A stretch of 13,640 bases of DNA from Clostridiales bacterium (GTDB lineage: Bacteria > Bacillota_A > Clostridia > Saccharofermentanales > Saccharofermentanaceae): positions 1-13,640 of the forward strand of contig JAGCGE010000084.1 in NCBI GenBank assembly GCA_017649745.1, in the 5' to 3' direction. The notes below the pieces were generated by a model. It saw only the letters and a list, made by a program, of their open reading frames with translations, had not been told where the DNA came from and made no database searches. This document shows, one piece after another, positions 6,448-13,640 of the stretch (position 1 is its first letter; every line of letters starts with the position of its first letter). The translations under genes were made by a program, and so were the position numbers.

Positions 6448-7449
6448 ATGAGCGTCAAGAAGATATTTAGGATATTAAGAAATCACTTCGGTTTTCCGAG
6501 AGTTATAAATTGGGGCTATTCCCTCTTTCTTTCAGCGCTCGGACTTCTTGCTGTATATCTTTTCAAGACCATCGCTGTCAGCAAAGGATACCCGATATCT
6601 CCTACTTCTCTTGTAGGATTCACATTATTGGAACTCCTGCTCGTTGCAGTTTCCATGCTTATTCCTGTAGGAACATTAGTAACAGGCAGAAAGGGCGAAA
6701 AGAACGGTATCGTTGATTCGATCGGTTCATTTACAGGCATTGGTCCGCTCCTTTTGTCACTTCTTTCAGGAATCGGTCTTATGTTCATCAGAACACCGAT
6801 CCACAACTTCTTTTCGTGGGCTTGGCTCAGGATTGGAAGAACACTCATCTTCCCTGCTTTTTTCTTTGTTAACGACTCATCTTCAGTCATAGAGAAGATA
6901 CTCGGATACATAAGCGGAACAGTAGTTCCTGCTTTCGGTATCTCACTTTTCTTCACAGGTCTTATGTGGGCATGTTTCAAGAAGAAAGACAATAAGATCG
7001 CTACGATCGTTATTGCACTTTCGCTCGCATTCTTCTCATTAAACTTTATCGATTTTATCGGAATCCTCATTACAGGTTTCTGGTTATGCTTCCTTCGTGA
7101 TCGCGTAGGTAATGTCTGGGGGCCTTTTGCATCTCTTCTCGGATGCGGCCTTACAACGATGTTTTTCGGAAAGTATGTAAAAGAGATCGATATTACTATG
7201 ATCCAGGTATATTCGGACATTGATTCAACGTATTTTTATTCATCACTGCCGGCACTTCTGGTAGGTCTTATCCTTATCGGCTTTTTCGCGAAAACACTTA
7301 ATGACTTTAAGGCATCTTATGAGACCGACAGTACAATAAACGGTGAGGATAATGATACAAAGCCTTCGCTTGCTTCGGGAGTGAATTTCGCGTTGATATG
7401 TGCGATAATCATTATTGTCGTACTATGGATATTAGTTGTTAAGGGGTGA
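6448..7449 (+). CDS. multi-pass membrane protein of unknown function
   Basis: I do not recognise this 333-aa protein. It is strongly hydrophobic, with about eight or nine predicted membrane segments (around residues 23-42, 55-78, 96-116, 155-177, 184-215, 223-240, 264-283 and 312-330). A short basic N-terminus and a hydrophilic, acidic stretch at about 287-308 precede the last segment. GGAG (6436-6439) lies 8 nt before the ATG. The gene starts 14 nt after the prepilin peptidase stop and ends 7 nt before the AI-2E family gene, so the three are surely cotranscribed. FLRDRVGNVWGPFASLLGCG (215-234) faintly recalls the core helix of CPBP (Abi) membrane proteases, but their catalytic glutamates and histidines are not seen. 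A role with the peptidase or transporter is possible only by context. Confidence 0.8.
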   Translation: MSVKKIFRILRNHFGFPRVINWGYSLFLSALGLLAVYLFKTIAVSKGYPISPTSLVGFTLLELLLVAVSMLIPVGTLVTGRKGEKNGIVDSIGSFTGIGPLLLSLLSGIGLMFIRTPIHNFFSWAWLRIGRTLIFPAFFFVNDSSSVIEKILGYISGTVVPAFGISLFFTGLMWACFKKKDNKIATIVIALSLAFFSLNFIDFIGILITGFWLCFLRDRVGNVWGPFASLLGCGLTTMFFGKYVKEIDITMIQVYSDIDSTYFYSSLPALLVGLILIGFFAKTLNDFKASYETDSTINGEDNDTKPSLASGVNFALICAIIIIVVLWILVVKG

Positions 7450-7456
7450 TGCTTAG

Positions 7457-8737
7457 ATGAGCAGCAAAGAAAGATATGAGAAAGATAAAGCTTCCGTAAT
7501 AAGCATGATCAAGTTCATTCTCTTGACGCTTATTGGATGCGTGGTTATCTACTTCTTCTCTAAGCTTGTAGTTATCCTGATCCCTTTCCTTATCGGCTTC
7601 ATCCTTGCTAAGACTAGTCATGCAATGGCTAAGCCGTTTGTTAAACTGTTTTCGAATAAGAAAAAGCCAATTAAGCCAAAGAAGCCGAAGAATACGAATT
7701 CTTTCTGGTTTAAGGTCACCCATCCAAACGGCGAGAAAAAACCAAAGTCGCTTCAGACTAAGGTCTCTCTGGTATTCTATGTGATCCTTCTTGTATTTGT
7801 AGCTATCGGATGCGTTTGGATCATTATCGCGACATTATCTCAGGCTACATCAGCTATCACGGCACTTACGAAATTTGCTGATAACATCGACTACGAAGCA
7901 CTTAAGAGGGCTGCTAATCTTAACAAGCTGTCGACTGAACATGGCGGATTCTTAAGTCCTGATATCGTTGAGCTTCTTAAGCAGAACGTCGATAATATCA
8001 TGCACAATATGATCAAGGCTATCCCTGATATCCTTTCCAAAGTTGTTGCTGCTCTCTGGAAGTTTGTTGGTAGCCTTCCTATGATCGTATTCTCTATCGT
8101 TTGCGTTATCTTAAGCGGATACTACTTCATAAGCGACGGACCTGAGGTAGCTAAGTTCTACATGAAGAACGTTCCTCATAAGTCATTCAGAAAGAAGTCA
8201 TTCTCGCTTATCAACAATCTTTCGGTAACTGTCTTCAGAGTTCTCGGAGGATATACAGTACTTCTTTTGTTCACAAGTGTGGAAGCACTTATCGTATTCA
8301 AGATCGCAGATGTAAAATACGCCATCATCCTTGCTGTCGTAACCGGAGTCATCGACTTCCTTCCGGTTCTCGGAATCGCAGTCACAATGTGGCCTGTTAT
8401 CATCTACTGTGCTCTTGAAGGCAACTACTTCGGCGCTGTCGTTGTATTTATCGGACTTATTGCCATGACAGTCATCAGACGTATCATAGAGCCTATGGTA
8501 CTTGGTAAATCCATGCAGCTTCATCCGCTTCTCATGCTCGTGGCCATGGTCATCGGTGTATACGTCTGGGGTCCTATCGGATTCCTCCTTGGACCTACAG
8601 TTATGATCATCGTTATCCAGGTCATCAAGGTATTCTCGATAGACAAAAAAATACTCGCGTTCTTGTCGCGAGTATTGAATAAGTTTATGAAAGATCCCGA
8701 AGATATCGAGAAGATCAATTCTGAGAGTGAAGAATAA
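7457..8737 (+). CDS. AI-2E family transporter
   Basis: Integral membrane protein of 426 aa of the AI-2E family (TqsA/PerM/YtvI-like). Members are linked to export of autoinducer-2, to Na+/H+ exchange or to unknown substrates, so the substrate is open. The family signature is clear: DFLPVLG at 300-306, RRIIEPMVLGKSMQLHPLLM at 341-360 and the closing VWGPIGFLLGP at 370-380. Two N-terminal helices (about 15-52) are followed by a very basic cytoplasmic loop at 60-102 (KKKPIKPKKPK), then a helix at 103-127, a soluble part and the C-terminal helices. AAGGGG (7441-7446), overlapping the previous stop, precedes the ATG by 10 nt. The last 23 bp overlap the 3' end of trxB on the opposite strand, and codons 397-407 contain the trxB terminator. 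No terminator for this operon itself was found. Confidence 0.9.
   Translation: MSSKERYEKDKASVISMIKFILLTLIGCVVIYFFSKLVVILIPFLIGFILAKTSHAMAKPFVKLFSNKKKPIKPKKPKNTNSFWFKVTHPNGEKKPKSLQTKVSLVFYVILLVFVAIGCVWIIIATLSQATSAITALTKFADNIDYEALKRAANLNKLSTEHGGFLSPDIVELLKQNVDNIMHNMIKAIPDILSKVVAALWKFVGSLPMIVFSIVCVILSGYYFISDGPEVAKFYMKNVPHKSFRKKSFSLINNLSVTVFRVLGGYTVLLLFTSVEALIVFKIADVKYAIILAVVTGVIDFLPVLGIAVTMWPVIIYCALEGNYFGAVVVFIGLIAMTVIRRIIEPMVLGKSMQLHPLLMLVAMVIGVYVWGPIGFLLGPTVMIIVIQVIKVFSIDKKILAFLSRVLNKFMKDPEDIEKINSESEE
8645..8676 (-). terminator. trxB-operon terminator embedded in the opposing AI-2E family gene
   Basis: A 9-bp perfect stem (8651-8659 atactcgcg with 8667-8675 cgcgagtat, plus one more A-T pair at 8650/8676) with a 7-nt loop is followed on the minus strand by six T (8650-8645). 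It starts 39 nt after the trxB stop codon and lies wholly inside the plus-strand coding region, where it encodes K-K-I-L-A-F-L-S-R-V-L. The GC-rich stem and clean U-tract make it a convincing intrinsic terminator for the minus strand. On the plus strand there is no U-tract. Confidence 0.85.
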
Positions 8738-9635
8738 GATCACAGCATGCTACGGCTGATACAGCACCGTCTGCTGCTGCAGTTGTCAACTGACGAAGAG
8801 TCTTAGTCCTTCCGTCTCCTGCTGCAAAGATACCCTTTACATTAGTCTTACAGTCTTCACCTGCGATAACATATCCTGAATTATCAAGAGCAACAAGCTC
8901 AGCGAATGGCTCATTCGACGGAACCTGTCCGATCGCTACGAAGAGAGCTTCAACATTGATGTCTCTTTCACCTGAAGTGACCGTATCCTTTACAGTGATC
9001 GCTTCAAGTTTCTTCTCGCCTTTAAGCTCTGTTACTGTGCTGTTCAAAACTAATTCGATATTTGGTGTGCTTCTTACGATATCAGAAAGAGCCTTCTCGC
9101 CCCTGAATTCATCTCTTCTGTGAACGAGATAGACTTTGTTACAAAGTCCTGCAAGATAGATCGCATCTTCCAAAGCTGTATTGCCGCCGCCGTTAACAGC
9201 AACATCCTTACCCTTGAAGAATGCGCCGTCGCATGTAGCACAATATGAGATTCCTCTTCCGAGAAGTCTCTCTTCCATAGGAAGTCCGAGATGACGGTTT
9301 TTAGCTCCGCATGCAAGGATGATAGTCTTTCCTTCGCATGTCTTCTTAAACTCTGTTGTAAGAGTGAATCCTTCTTCGAAACTTCCCTCGATCTTTACGA
9401 TCTTATCGAAAACAAGTTCAGCTCCAAGTGCAACAGCCTGCTCATAAAGATCAGTTGCAAACTTGTAACCAGATACGTTCTTGATACCCGGATAGTTCTC
9501 GATCTCAGGAGTGTTGATTATCTGACCACCATATGTCTCAGATTCATATATAACAACTGATTTACCTGCTCTTCTGGCATAGATAGCAGCTGTAAGTCCT
9601 GCAGTTCCTGCACCAACGATAATAATGTCATACAT
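8715..9635 (-). CDS. trxB: thioredoxin reductase (NADPH)
   Basis: Cytosolic FAD enzyme that passes electrons from NADPH to thioredoxin for disulfide reduction and oxidative stress defence. Length 306 aa, normal for the low-molecular-weight type. Domains: FAD-binding GAGTAGLTAA (8-17), redox-active CATC (Cys132 and Cys135), NADPH-binding GGGNTALEDA (149-158) with HRRDEFR (172-178) that contacts the 2'-phosphate, and the FAD-closing AAGDGRTKTLRQLTTAAADG (271-290). AGGAGG (9649-9644) lies 8 nt before the ATG, and the gene starts 18 nt after the upstream ABC exporter gene, so it is the last gene of that operon. No thioredoxin gene is present beside it. The HRR motif argues against the ferredoxin-linked clostridial variant. 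Confidence 0.96.
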   Translation of the reverse strand: MYDIIIVGAGTAGLTAAIYARRAGKSVVIYESETYGGQIINTPEIENYPGIKNVSGYKFATDLYEQAVALGAELVFDKIVKIEGSFEEGFTLTTEFKKTCEGKTIILACGAKNRHLGLPMEERLLGRGISYCATCDGAFFKGKDVAVNGGGNTALEDAIYLAGLCNKVYLVHRRDEFRGEKALSDIVRSTPNIELVLNSTVTELKGEKKLEAITVKDTVTSGERDINVEALFVAIGQVPSNEPFAELVALDNSGYVIAGEDCKTNVKGIFAAGDGRTKTLRQLTTAAADGAVSAVACCDLILHSQN

Positions 9636-9653
9636 AGTGTTTTCCTCCTGTTA

Positions 9654-11570
9654 TCAATTTTGTGCTGTGTTACCTGTGTAGAGATGATAATAACGACCTT
9701 TCTTCTCGATCAGCTGATCGTGGTTACCACGTTCGATGATACGTCCTTTTTCGAGAACCATGATACAGTCAGAGTTCTTGACCGTACTCAATCTGTGAGC
9801 GATTACGAAAGTAGTCCTTCCCTTCATGAGCTTGTCCATACCCTTCTGTACGAGAGACTCAGTGTGAGTATCGATGGAACTTGTAGCCTCATCAAGGATA
9901 AGTACCGGCGGATCTGCGATAGCGGCTCTGGCAATAGCAAGAAGCTGTCTTTGACCCTGTGAAAGATTAGCTCCGTCACCTTCAAGTACAGTGTCGTATC
10001 CTTGAGGCAAGTGCTTGATGAATGCGTCAGCATTAGCAAGCTTAGCAGCTGCATATACTTCTTCATCAGTAGCATCGAGCTTACCGTAACGGATATTCTC
10101 CTTAACAGACATACTGAAAAGGTGTGTATCCTGCAAAACGATACCGAGAGAATGACGAAGATCGTCCTTCTTTATCTTGTTGATATTGATACCGTCATAA
10201 CGGATCTTACCGTCGGCAATATCGTAGAATCTGTTGATCAGGTTAGTGATCGTAGTCTTACCTGCACCGGTCGAACCAACAAATGCGATCTTCTGTCCAG
10301 GTGTAGCGAACAGATCAATATCGTGAAGAACGAGATTGTCTCCTTCATATGCAAAATCGACATCGTGGAATTCTACATCACCCTTAAGCTCAACATATGT
10401 TGTAGTGTTATCAGCCTTATGGAAATGCTTCCAAGCCCACTTACCTGTTCTCTCTTCACACTCGGTGATCTTACCGTCAACGATCTTGGCATTGACCAAA
10501 GTAACATATCCTTCATCTGTCTCAGGAACCTGATCCAAAAGATCGAAGATTCTCTGACCACCTGCAAGACCTACCATGATCGAGTTGACCTGCATGGAGA
10601 TCTGATTGATAGGATGAGCGAACTGCTGGTTAAACGTAAGGAAGCTTCCGAGAGCACCGACTGTAAATCCGCCGATACCCTTAATAGCGAAAGCACCACC
10701 GACGATAGCACACAATACGTAGCTCAAGTTTCCGAGCTGAGCATTGATCGGCATAAGGATGTTCGCAAATGTATTAGCCTTGTCAGCACTGACGAAAAGC
10801 TCGTCATTACGCTTCATAAATTCTTCAATAGCCTTGTCTTCATAGCAGAATGACTTAACTACCTTTTGTCCCGTCATCATCTCTTCGATATAACCGTTAA
10901 CGGAACCAAGACTTCTCTGCTGTATAGCAAAGTTCTTTCCTGATGCCATACTGAGCCTTGCCGTAAATACGAGCATTATGATGACCATAAAGATCGTGAT
11001 AAGTGTCAGTATCCAGCTAAGTCTCAACATACTGATGAAGACACTTACTACAGTTACGACACTCGAAAGGAGCATAGGAAGGCTCTGAGAAACCATCTGT
11101 CTTAATGTATCGATATCGTTCGTGTAGACGGACATGATATCACCATGAGAGTGAGTGTCGAAATACTTGATAGGAAGACTCTCCATCTTGTTGAACAACT
11201 CGTCTCTTAAGTTCCTCAGTGTACCCTGAGTGATATACATAAGAAGTCTGGCCTGAACAAATGCCGCGATAACTCCAAGGAGATAGAATCCTCCGACTCG
11301 CATGAGTGCGAACATAAGAGGCTGGAAATCAGGCGCCGAACTGCCGATATAAGGAACGATATATACGTCCAGGAGATCTTTCATGAACATCGTTCCCTGA
11401 ACGGATGAGAATGTACTTGCAAATATACAAAGAACAACGAGGATATAATGGACGCCATACCACTTAAATGTATATCCGAAGATACGCTTAAGGATCCTGA
11501 AAGGATGCTCGATCTTAGGAGCCGGTCCCTTACCTCTCTGTCCCATCTTAACAGGCTTAGGTGCTGCCAT
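9654..11570 (-). CDS. ABC exporter half-transporter, catalytic partner
   Basis: Membrane permease-ATPase fusion of 638 aa, the second half of a heterodimeric type IV ABC exporter (relatives: TM288, BmrD, LmrD). The six-helix export domain spans about residues 38-345. The ATPase domain has Walker A GSTGAGKT (432-439), Q-loop Gln480, signature LSQGQ (536-540, a change from LSGGQ), Walker B VLILD with catalytic Glu561, and switch His592. Residues about 351-396 form an extra acidic insert with WAWKHF between the two domains, a feature I recall from this subfamily. The start ATG overlaps the stop of the upstream partner in TAATG, with GGGAGGTGA ahead of it, so translation is coupled. The substrate is unknown; multidrug or lipid export is typical of the group, by inference. 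Confidence 0.93.
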   Translation of the reverse strand: MAAPKPVKMGQRGKGPAPKIEHPFRILKRIFGYTFKWYGVHYILVVLCIFASTFSSVQGTMFMKDLLDVYIVPYIGSSAPDFQPLMFALMRVGGFYLLGVIAAFVQARLLMYITQGTLRNLRDELFNKMESLPIKYFDTHSHGDIMSVYTNDIDTLRQMVSQSLPMLLSSVVTVVSVFISMLRLSWILTLITIFMVIIMLVFTARLSMASGKNFAIQQRSLGSVNGYIEEMMTGQKVVKSFCYEDKAIEEFMKRNDELFVSADKANTFANILMPINAQLGNLSYVLCAIVGGAFAIKGIGGFTVGALGSFLTFNQQFAHPINQISMQVNSIMVGLAGGQRIFDLLDQVPETDEGYVTLVNAKIVDGKITECEERTGKWAWKHFHKADNTTTYVELKGDVEFHDVDFAYEGDNLVLHDIDLFATPGQKIAFVGSTGAGKTTITNLINRFYDIADGKIRYDGININKIKKDDLRHSLGIVLQDTHLFSMSVKENIRYGKLDATDEEVYAAAKLANADAFIKHLPQGYDTVLEGDGANLSQGQRQLLAIARAAIADPPVLILDEATSSIDTHTESLVQKGMDKLMKGRTTFVIAHRLSTVKNSDCIMVLEKGRIIERGNHDQLIEKKGRYYHLYTGNTAQN

Positions 11571-13336
11571 TATGACTCACCTCCCTTGCTATACATCTTC
11601 GCTTCATCGAAGTCTCCGCTACCGTTTGTCTGAGCTTCATAAAGCGATGCATAAGTCTCATTGATCTTCAAGAGTTCTTCGTGAGGAGCAAATGCAGTAA
11701 CCTTATCGTTCTCGATAACGATGATCCTGTCTGCTTCCTTAACTGAAGAGATTCTCTGCGCAATGATGATCTTAGTCATATCAGGACTTTCTTTCTTAAG
11801 TCCCTCCCTGATCTTTCTGTCTGTACTCGTATCAACTGCAGAAGTGGAATCATCCAATATGAGGATCTTCGGTTTCTTAAGAAGCGCTCTCGCGATACAA
11901 AGTCTCTGCTTCTGACCACCTGATACGTTAGTTCCTCCCTGCTCGATCTTCGTGTTATAACCATCAGGGAAATTCCTGATAAACTCGTCTGCCTGTGCTA
12001 TCTGACAAGCTCTGATACACTCTTCTTCCGTAGCGTTCTCGTCACCCCAGCGGAGGTTATCGAAGATCGTACCTGTAAAGAGCTCGTTCTTCTGAAGTAC
12101 CATGGAAACGTTGTTTCTCAATACGTCGAGATCATAGTCCTTAACGTTCTTTCCTCCGACTATGACTTCACCCTCATTAACGTCGTAGAACCTGCTGATG
12201 AGATTAACGAATGTACTCTTACCTACACCGGTTCCTCCGACGATACCGATCGTCTCACCTGAACGGATACTGAGATCTACATCAGCAAGTACGAAAGTAT
12301 CGGCATCGTCGTAATACTTAAAGTCAACATTCTTAAATACGATAGATCCGTCAGCTACTTCCATGACAGGCTCCTTAGGATTAGTAATGGAGCTTTCCTG
12401 TTCAAGGACCTCTGCAATACGCTTAGCAGAAGCAGCACTCATCGTGATCATTACAAATACCATGCTGAGGAGCATGAGGCTTATGAGGATCTTCATACAG
12501 TAGCTTAACAACGCAAGAAGATCACCTGTCTCCATATTGCCTGAAACAACATAATGTGCACCGAACCATGAGATAAGAATGATGCAGACATTTGTCGTAA
12601 GGTTCATGAGAGGGTTATTGAAAGAAAGGACCTTCTCTGCTGCAACAGCAAGCTTATAGATATTGTTGGAAGCTTCATTAAACTTCTTCTTCTCGTAGTC
12701 TTCTCTTACAAAAGACTTAACGACTCTGATCGACTGAACATTCTCCTGAACGGATTCGTTCATTGCATCATACTTTTCGAAAAGAACACGGAAATGCTTC
12801 ATAGCAAGGAGCATGATAAGTCCTAGGAAGAAAGCGAGGAATATTACTGCGAAAAGATATACGAGCGATATTCTCTTGTTGATGCTGAATGCCATTACCA
12901 TCGCAACGATAAGAGTGATAGGCGATCTTACAAACATCCTGAGGATCATCTGATAAGCATTCTGAACATTCGTTACGTCAGTAGTAAGACGCGTTACAAG
13001 ACCTGCTGTCGAATACTTGTCGATCTCTTTAAATGAGAATCCCTGGATCCTCTTAAACATGGATTCACGAAGATTGTGAGCTAAACCGGCAGAAGCCTTA
13101 GCACCGAACTTACCTCCCATGGCTCCAGCGAAAAGCGATATCAGCGCTACGACGACCATGAGTCCCGCCATGTTGTATATGTGATTAAGATTCTTCTTAT
13201 TTACACCTTCATCGACAATCGAAGCCATGAGAAGTGGAATGACGTTCTCACATATTACCTCGAGCACCATGAATATAGGAGTAATGATAGAAGGAAACTT
13301 ATACTCCTTTATCTCTTTGGCCAAAGTTTTTAACAT
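11570..13336 (-). CDS. ABC exporter half-transporter, degenerate-site partner
   Basis: Permease-ATPase fusion of 588 aa, the first half of the heterodimeric exporter (relatives: TM287, BmrC, LmrC). The export domain is at about residues 15-305. The ATPase domain has Walker A GGTGVGKS (367-374), Q-loop Gln415 and a normal signature VSGGQ (471-475). Two catalytic positions are changed: Asp496 replaces the glutamate after Walker B (LILDD), and Gln527 replaces the switch histidine (IIIAQR). These are the hallmarks of the non-hydrolysing site, while the intact site is built from the partner's Walker motifs and this protein's signature. The ATG at 13336 follows GTGGGGGA by 11 nt. It is the first gene of the operon with the catalytic partner and trxB, with its own promoter in the 78-bp gap after the ACT-domain gene. 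Confidence 0.93.
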   Translation of the reverse strand: MLKTLAKEIKEYKFPSIITPIFMVLEVICENVIPLLMASIVDEGVNKKNLNHIYNMAGLMVVVALISLFAGAMGGKFGAKASAGLAHNLRESMFKRIQGFSFKEIDKYSTAGLVTRLTTDVTNVQNAYQMILRMFVRSPITLIVAMVMAFSINKRISLVYLFAVIFLAFFLGLIMLLAMKHFRVLFEKYDAMNESVQENVQSIRVVKSFVREDYEKKKFNEASNNIYKLAVAAEKVLSFNNPLMNLTTNVCIILISWFGAHYVVSGNMETGDLLALLSYCMKILISLMLLSMVFVMITMSAASAKRIAEVLEQESSITNPKEPVMEVADGSIVFKNVDFKYYDDADTFVLADVDLSIRSGETIGIVGGTGVGKSTFVNLISRFYDVNEGEVIVGGKNVKDYDLDVLRNNVSMVLQKNELFTGTIFDNLRWGDENATEEECIRACQIAQADEFIRNFPDGYNTKIEQGGTNVSGGQKQRLCIARALLKKPKILILDDSTSAVDTSTDRKIREGLKKESPDMTKIIIAQRISSVKEADRIIVIENDKVTAFAPHEELLKINETYASLYEAQTNGSGDFDEAKMYSKGGES

Positions 13337-13368
13337 AATAAACTATATCCCCCACTTAAAGTACAAAC

Positions 13369-13397
13369 ATTATATTCGCTATACATTTTCATGTATA
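13369..13397 (-). promoter_or_regulatory. promoter of the ABC exporter-trxB operon
   Basis: On the minus strand TATACA (13397-13392, 4 of 6 matches to TTGACA) is followed after 17 nt by a perfect TATAAT (13374-13369). Transcription would start near 13362, about 26 nt before the start codon. A weak -35 box overlapped by a palindrome is typical of regulated promoters. Confidence 0.65.
13380..13397. promoter_or_regulatory. 18-bp palindrome on the ABC exporter promoter (possible operator)
   Basis: TATACAT and ATGTATA (7-bp arms) face each other around a 4-nt centre (GAAA on the minus strand). The palindrome fills the -35 box and the first half of the spacer, so a bound dimer would block polymerase. 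Repressors of the PadR, MarR or TetR type often control such exporters at sites like this, but no regulator gene lies in the window. The half-site ACAT/ATGT recalls PadR sites, though the orientation and spacing (ACAT-N4-ATGT) differ from the usual ATGT-N8-ACAT. Confidence 0.5.
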
Positions 13398-13414
13398 TCG
13401 AATAATAGGATTTT

Positions 13415-13640
13415 TTATGCACGACCTGCACTGATGACATCCTTGATACTCTTTATCCTTCCGATAAGTCTGTCATACTGTGTCTGTCCGCGCACTTCCA
13501 CAACAAGATTGATAACAGCCGTAAAATCAGGCTTCGACTGACTTGAGATGGAAGTAATGAATACATGTTCTTCACTGATCGCGCTCGTGATCTCGTTCAA
13601 GATATAACGTCTGTCACTTACGACGATCTTGATCTCCACT
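13415..13640 (-). CDS. rel: 3' end of (p)ppGpp synthetase/hydrolase Rel (ACT domain), partial
   Basis: Only the last 75 or so codons are present; the 5' part lies beyond the right edge. The visible residues form a C-terminal ACT domain: VEIKIVVSDRRYILNEITSA, then ITSIS, INLVVEV and a closing helix DRLIGRIKSIKDVISAGR. This order fits the end of the long RelA/SpoT homologue Rel, where the ACT domain takes part in sensing stalled ribosomes. The GTG at 13639 reads as an internal valine, not a start, since no ribosome binding site can be seen. No terminator follows the stop (the next bases on the minus strand are AAAAAA), so read-through into the ABC exporter operon is possible. Another ACT-ending protein cannot be fully excluded. 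Confidence 0.78.
   Translation of the reverse strand, partial: VEIKIVVSDRRYILNEITSAISEEHVFITSISSQSKPDFTAVINLVVEVRGQTQYDRLIGRIKSIKDVISAGRA

Noticed and set aside
6652..7170. CPBP (Abi) intramembrane protease identity for the unknown membrane protein
   Set aside because: Residues 215-234 recall one helix of that family, but the paired glutamates, arginine spacing and later histidine needed for catalysis were not found.
6516..7220. 234-codon open frame on the minus strand
   Set aside because: It is antisense to the unknown membrane protein, and the product is a basic low-complexity string of the sort produced by reversing hydrophobic codons. The plus-strand frame has a ribosome binding site and operon spacing.
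8198..8743. 181-codon open frame on the minus strand near the end of trxB
   Set aside because: It is antisense to the conserved core of the AI-2E family gene, and its Asp/Tyr-rich composition is a mirror artefact.
8738..8800. Terminator for the plus-strand operon
   Set aside because: Only a short cagtt/aactg stem at 8780-8792 without a U-tract was found, which is not enough.
10002..10853. 283-codon open frame on the plus strand
   Set aside because: It lies fully antisense to the catalytic ABC exporter gene, crosses its Walker A coding region, has no ribosome binding site or recognisable domain, and is explained by codon bias of the real gene.

Overview
The window looks like chromosomal DNA of a low-to-moderate GC, Gram-positive anaerobe of the Clostridia (Lachnospiraceae/Oscillospiraceae-like gut or rumen bacteria). 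The basis is strong AGGAGG-type ribosome binding sites, consensus sigma-A-like promoters, Rho-independent terminators, a prepilin peptidase of the clostridial 'KLPxxWLxDY' type, a secreted PASTA + DUF4214 protein and a heterodimeric ABC exporter pair. The exact genus cannot be read from the sequence. No rRNA, tRNA, CRISPR array, insertion sequence or phage gene was seen.

Layout. (1) 1-2870: a monocistronic minus-strand gene (242-2578) for a secreted protein with a beta-strand-rich N-terminal half, one PASTA domain and four DUF4214 units. It has a near-consensus promoter (2842-2870) and an unusual leader of about 250 nt holding two 35-bp direct repeats, a hairpin followed by eight U, and two hairpins with complementary loops just before the ribosome binding site. 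(2) 2885-5418: a monocistronic minus-strand alpha-glucan phosphorylase (glgP) with its own promoter and a strong terminator. (3) 5467-8737: a divergent plus-strand three-gene operon: an A24 prepilin peptidase, an unidentified multi-pass membrane protein and an AI-2E family transporter. (4) 13397-8645: a minus-strand operon of two ABC half-exporters, which form a classical asymmetric heterodimer, followed by thioredoxin reductase (trxB). Its terminator lies inside the 3' coding end of the AI-2E family gene, which converges on trxB and overlaps it by 23 bp. (5) 13415 to the right edge: the 3' end of a minus-strand gene ending in an ACT domain, best explained as the bifunctional (p)ppGpp synthetase/hydrolase Rel.

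Most genes are recognisable housekeeping or envelope functions. I see no clear new defence, mobile or biosynthetic system. The parts most worth a second look are the structured leader and architecture of the DUF4214 protein, the palindromes placed on the glgP and ABC promoters, the terminator hidden in an opposing gene, and the unknown membrane protein next to an isolated prepilin peptidase.
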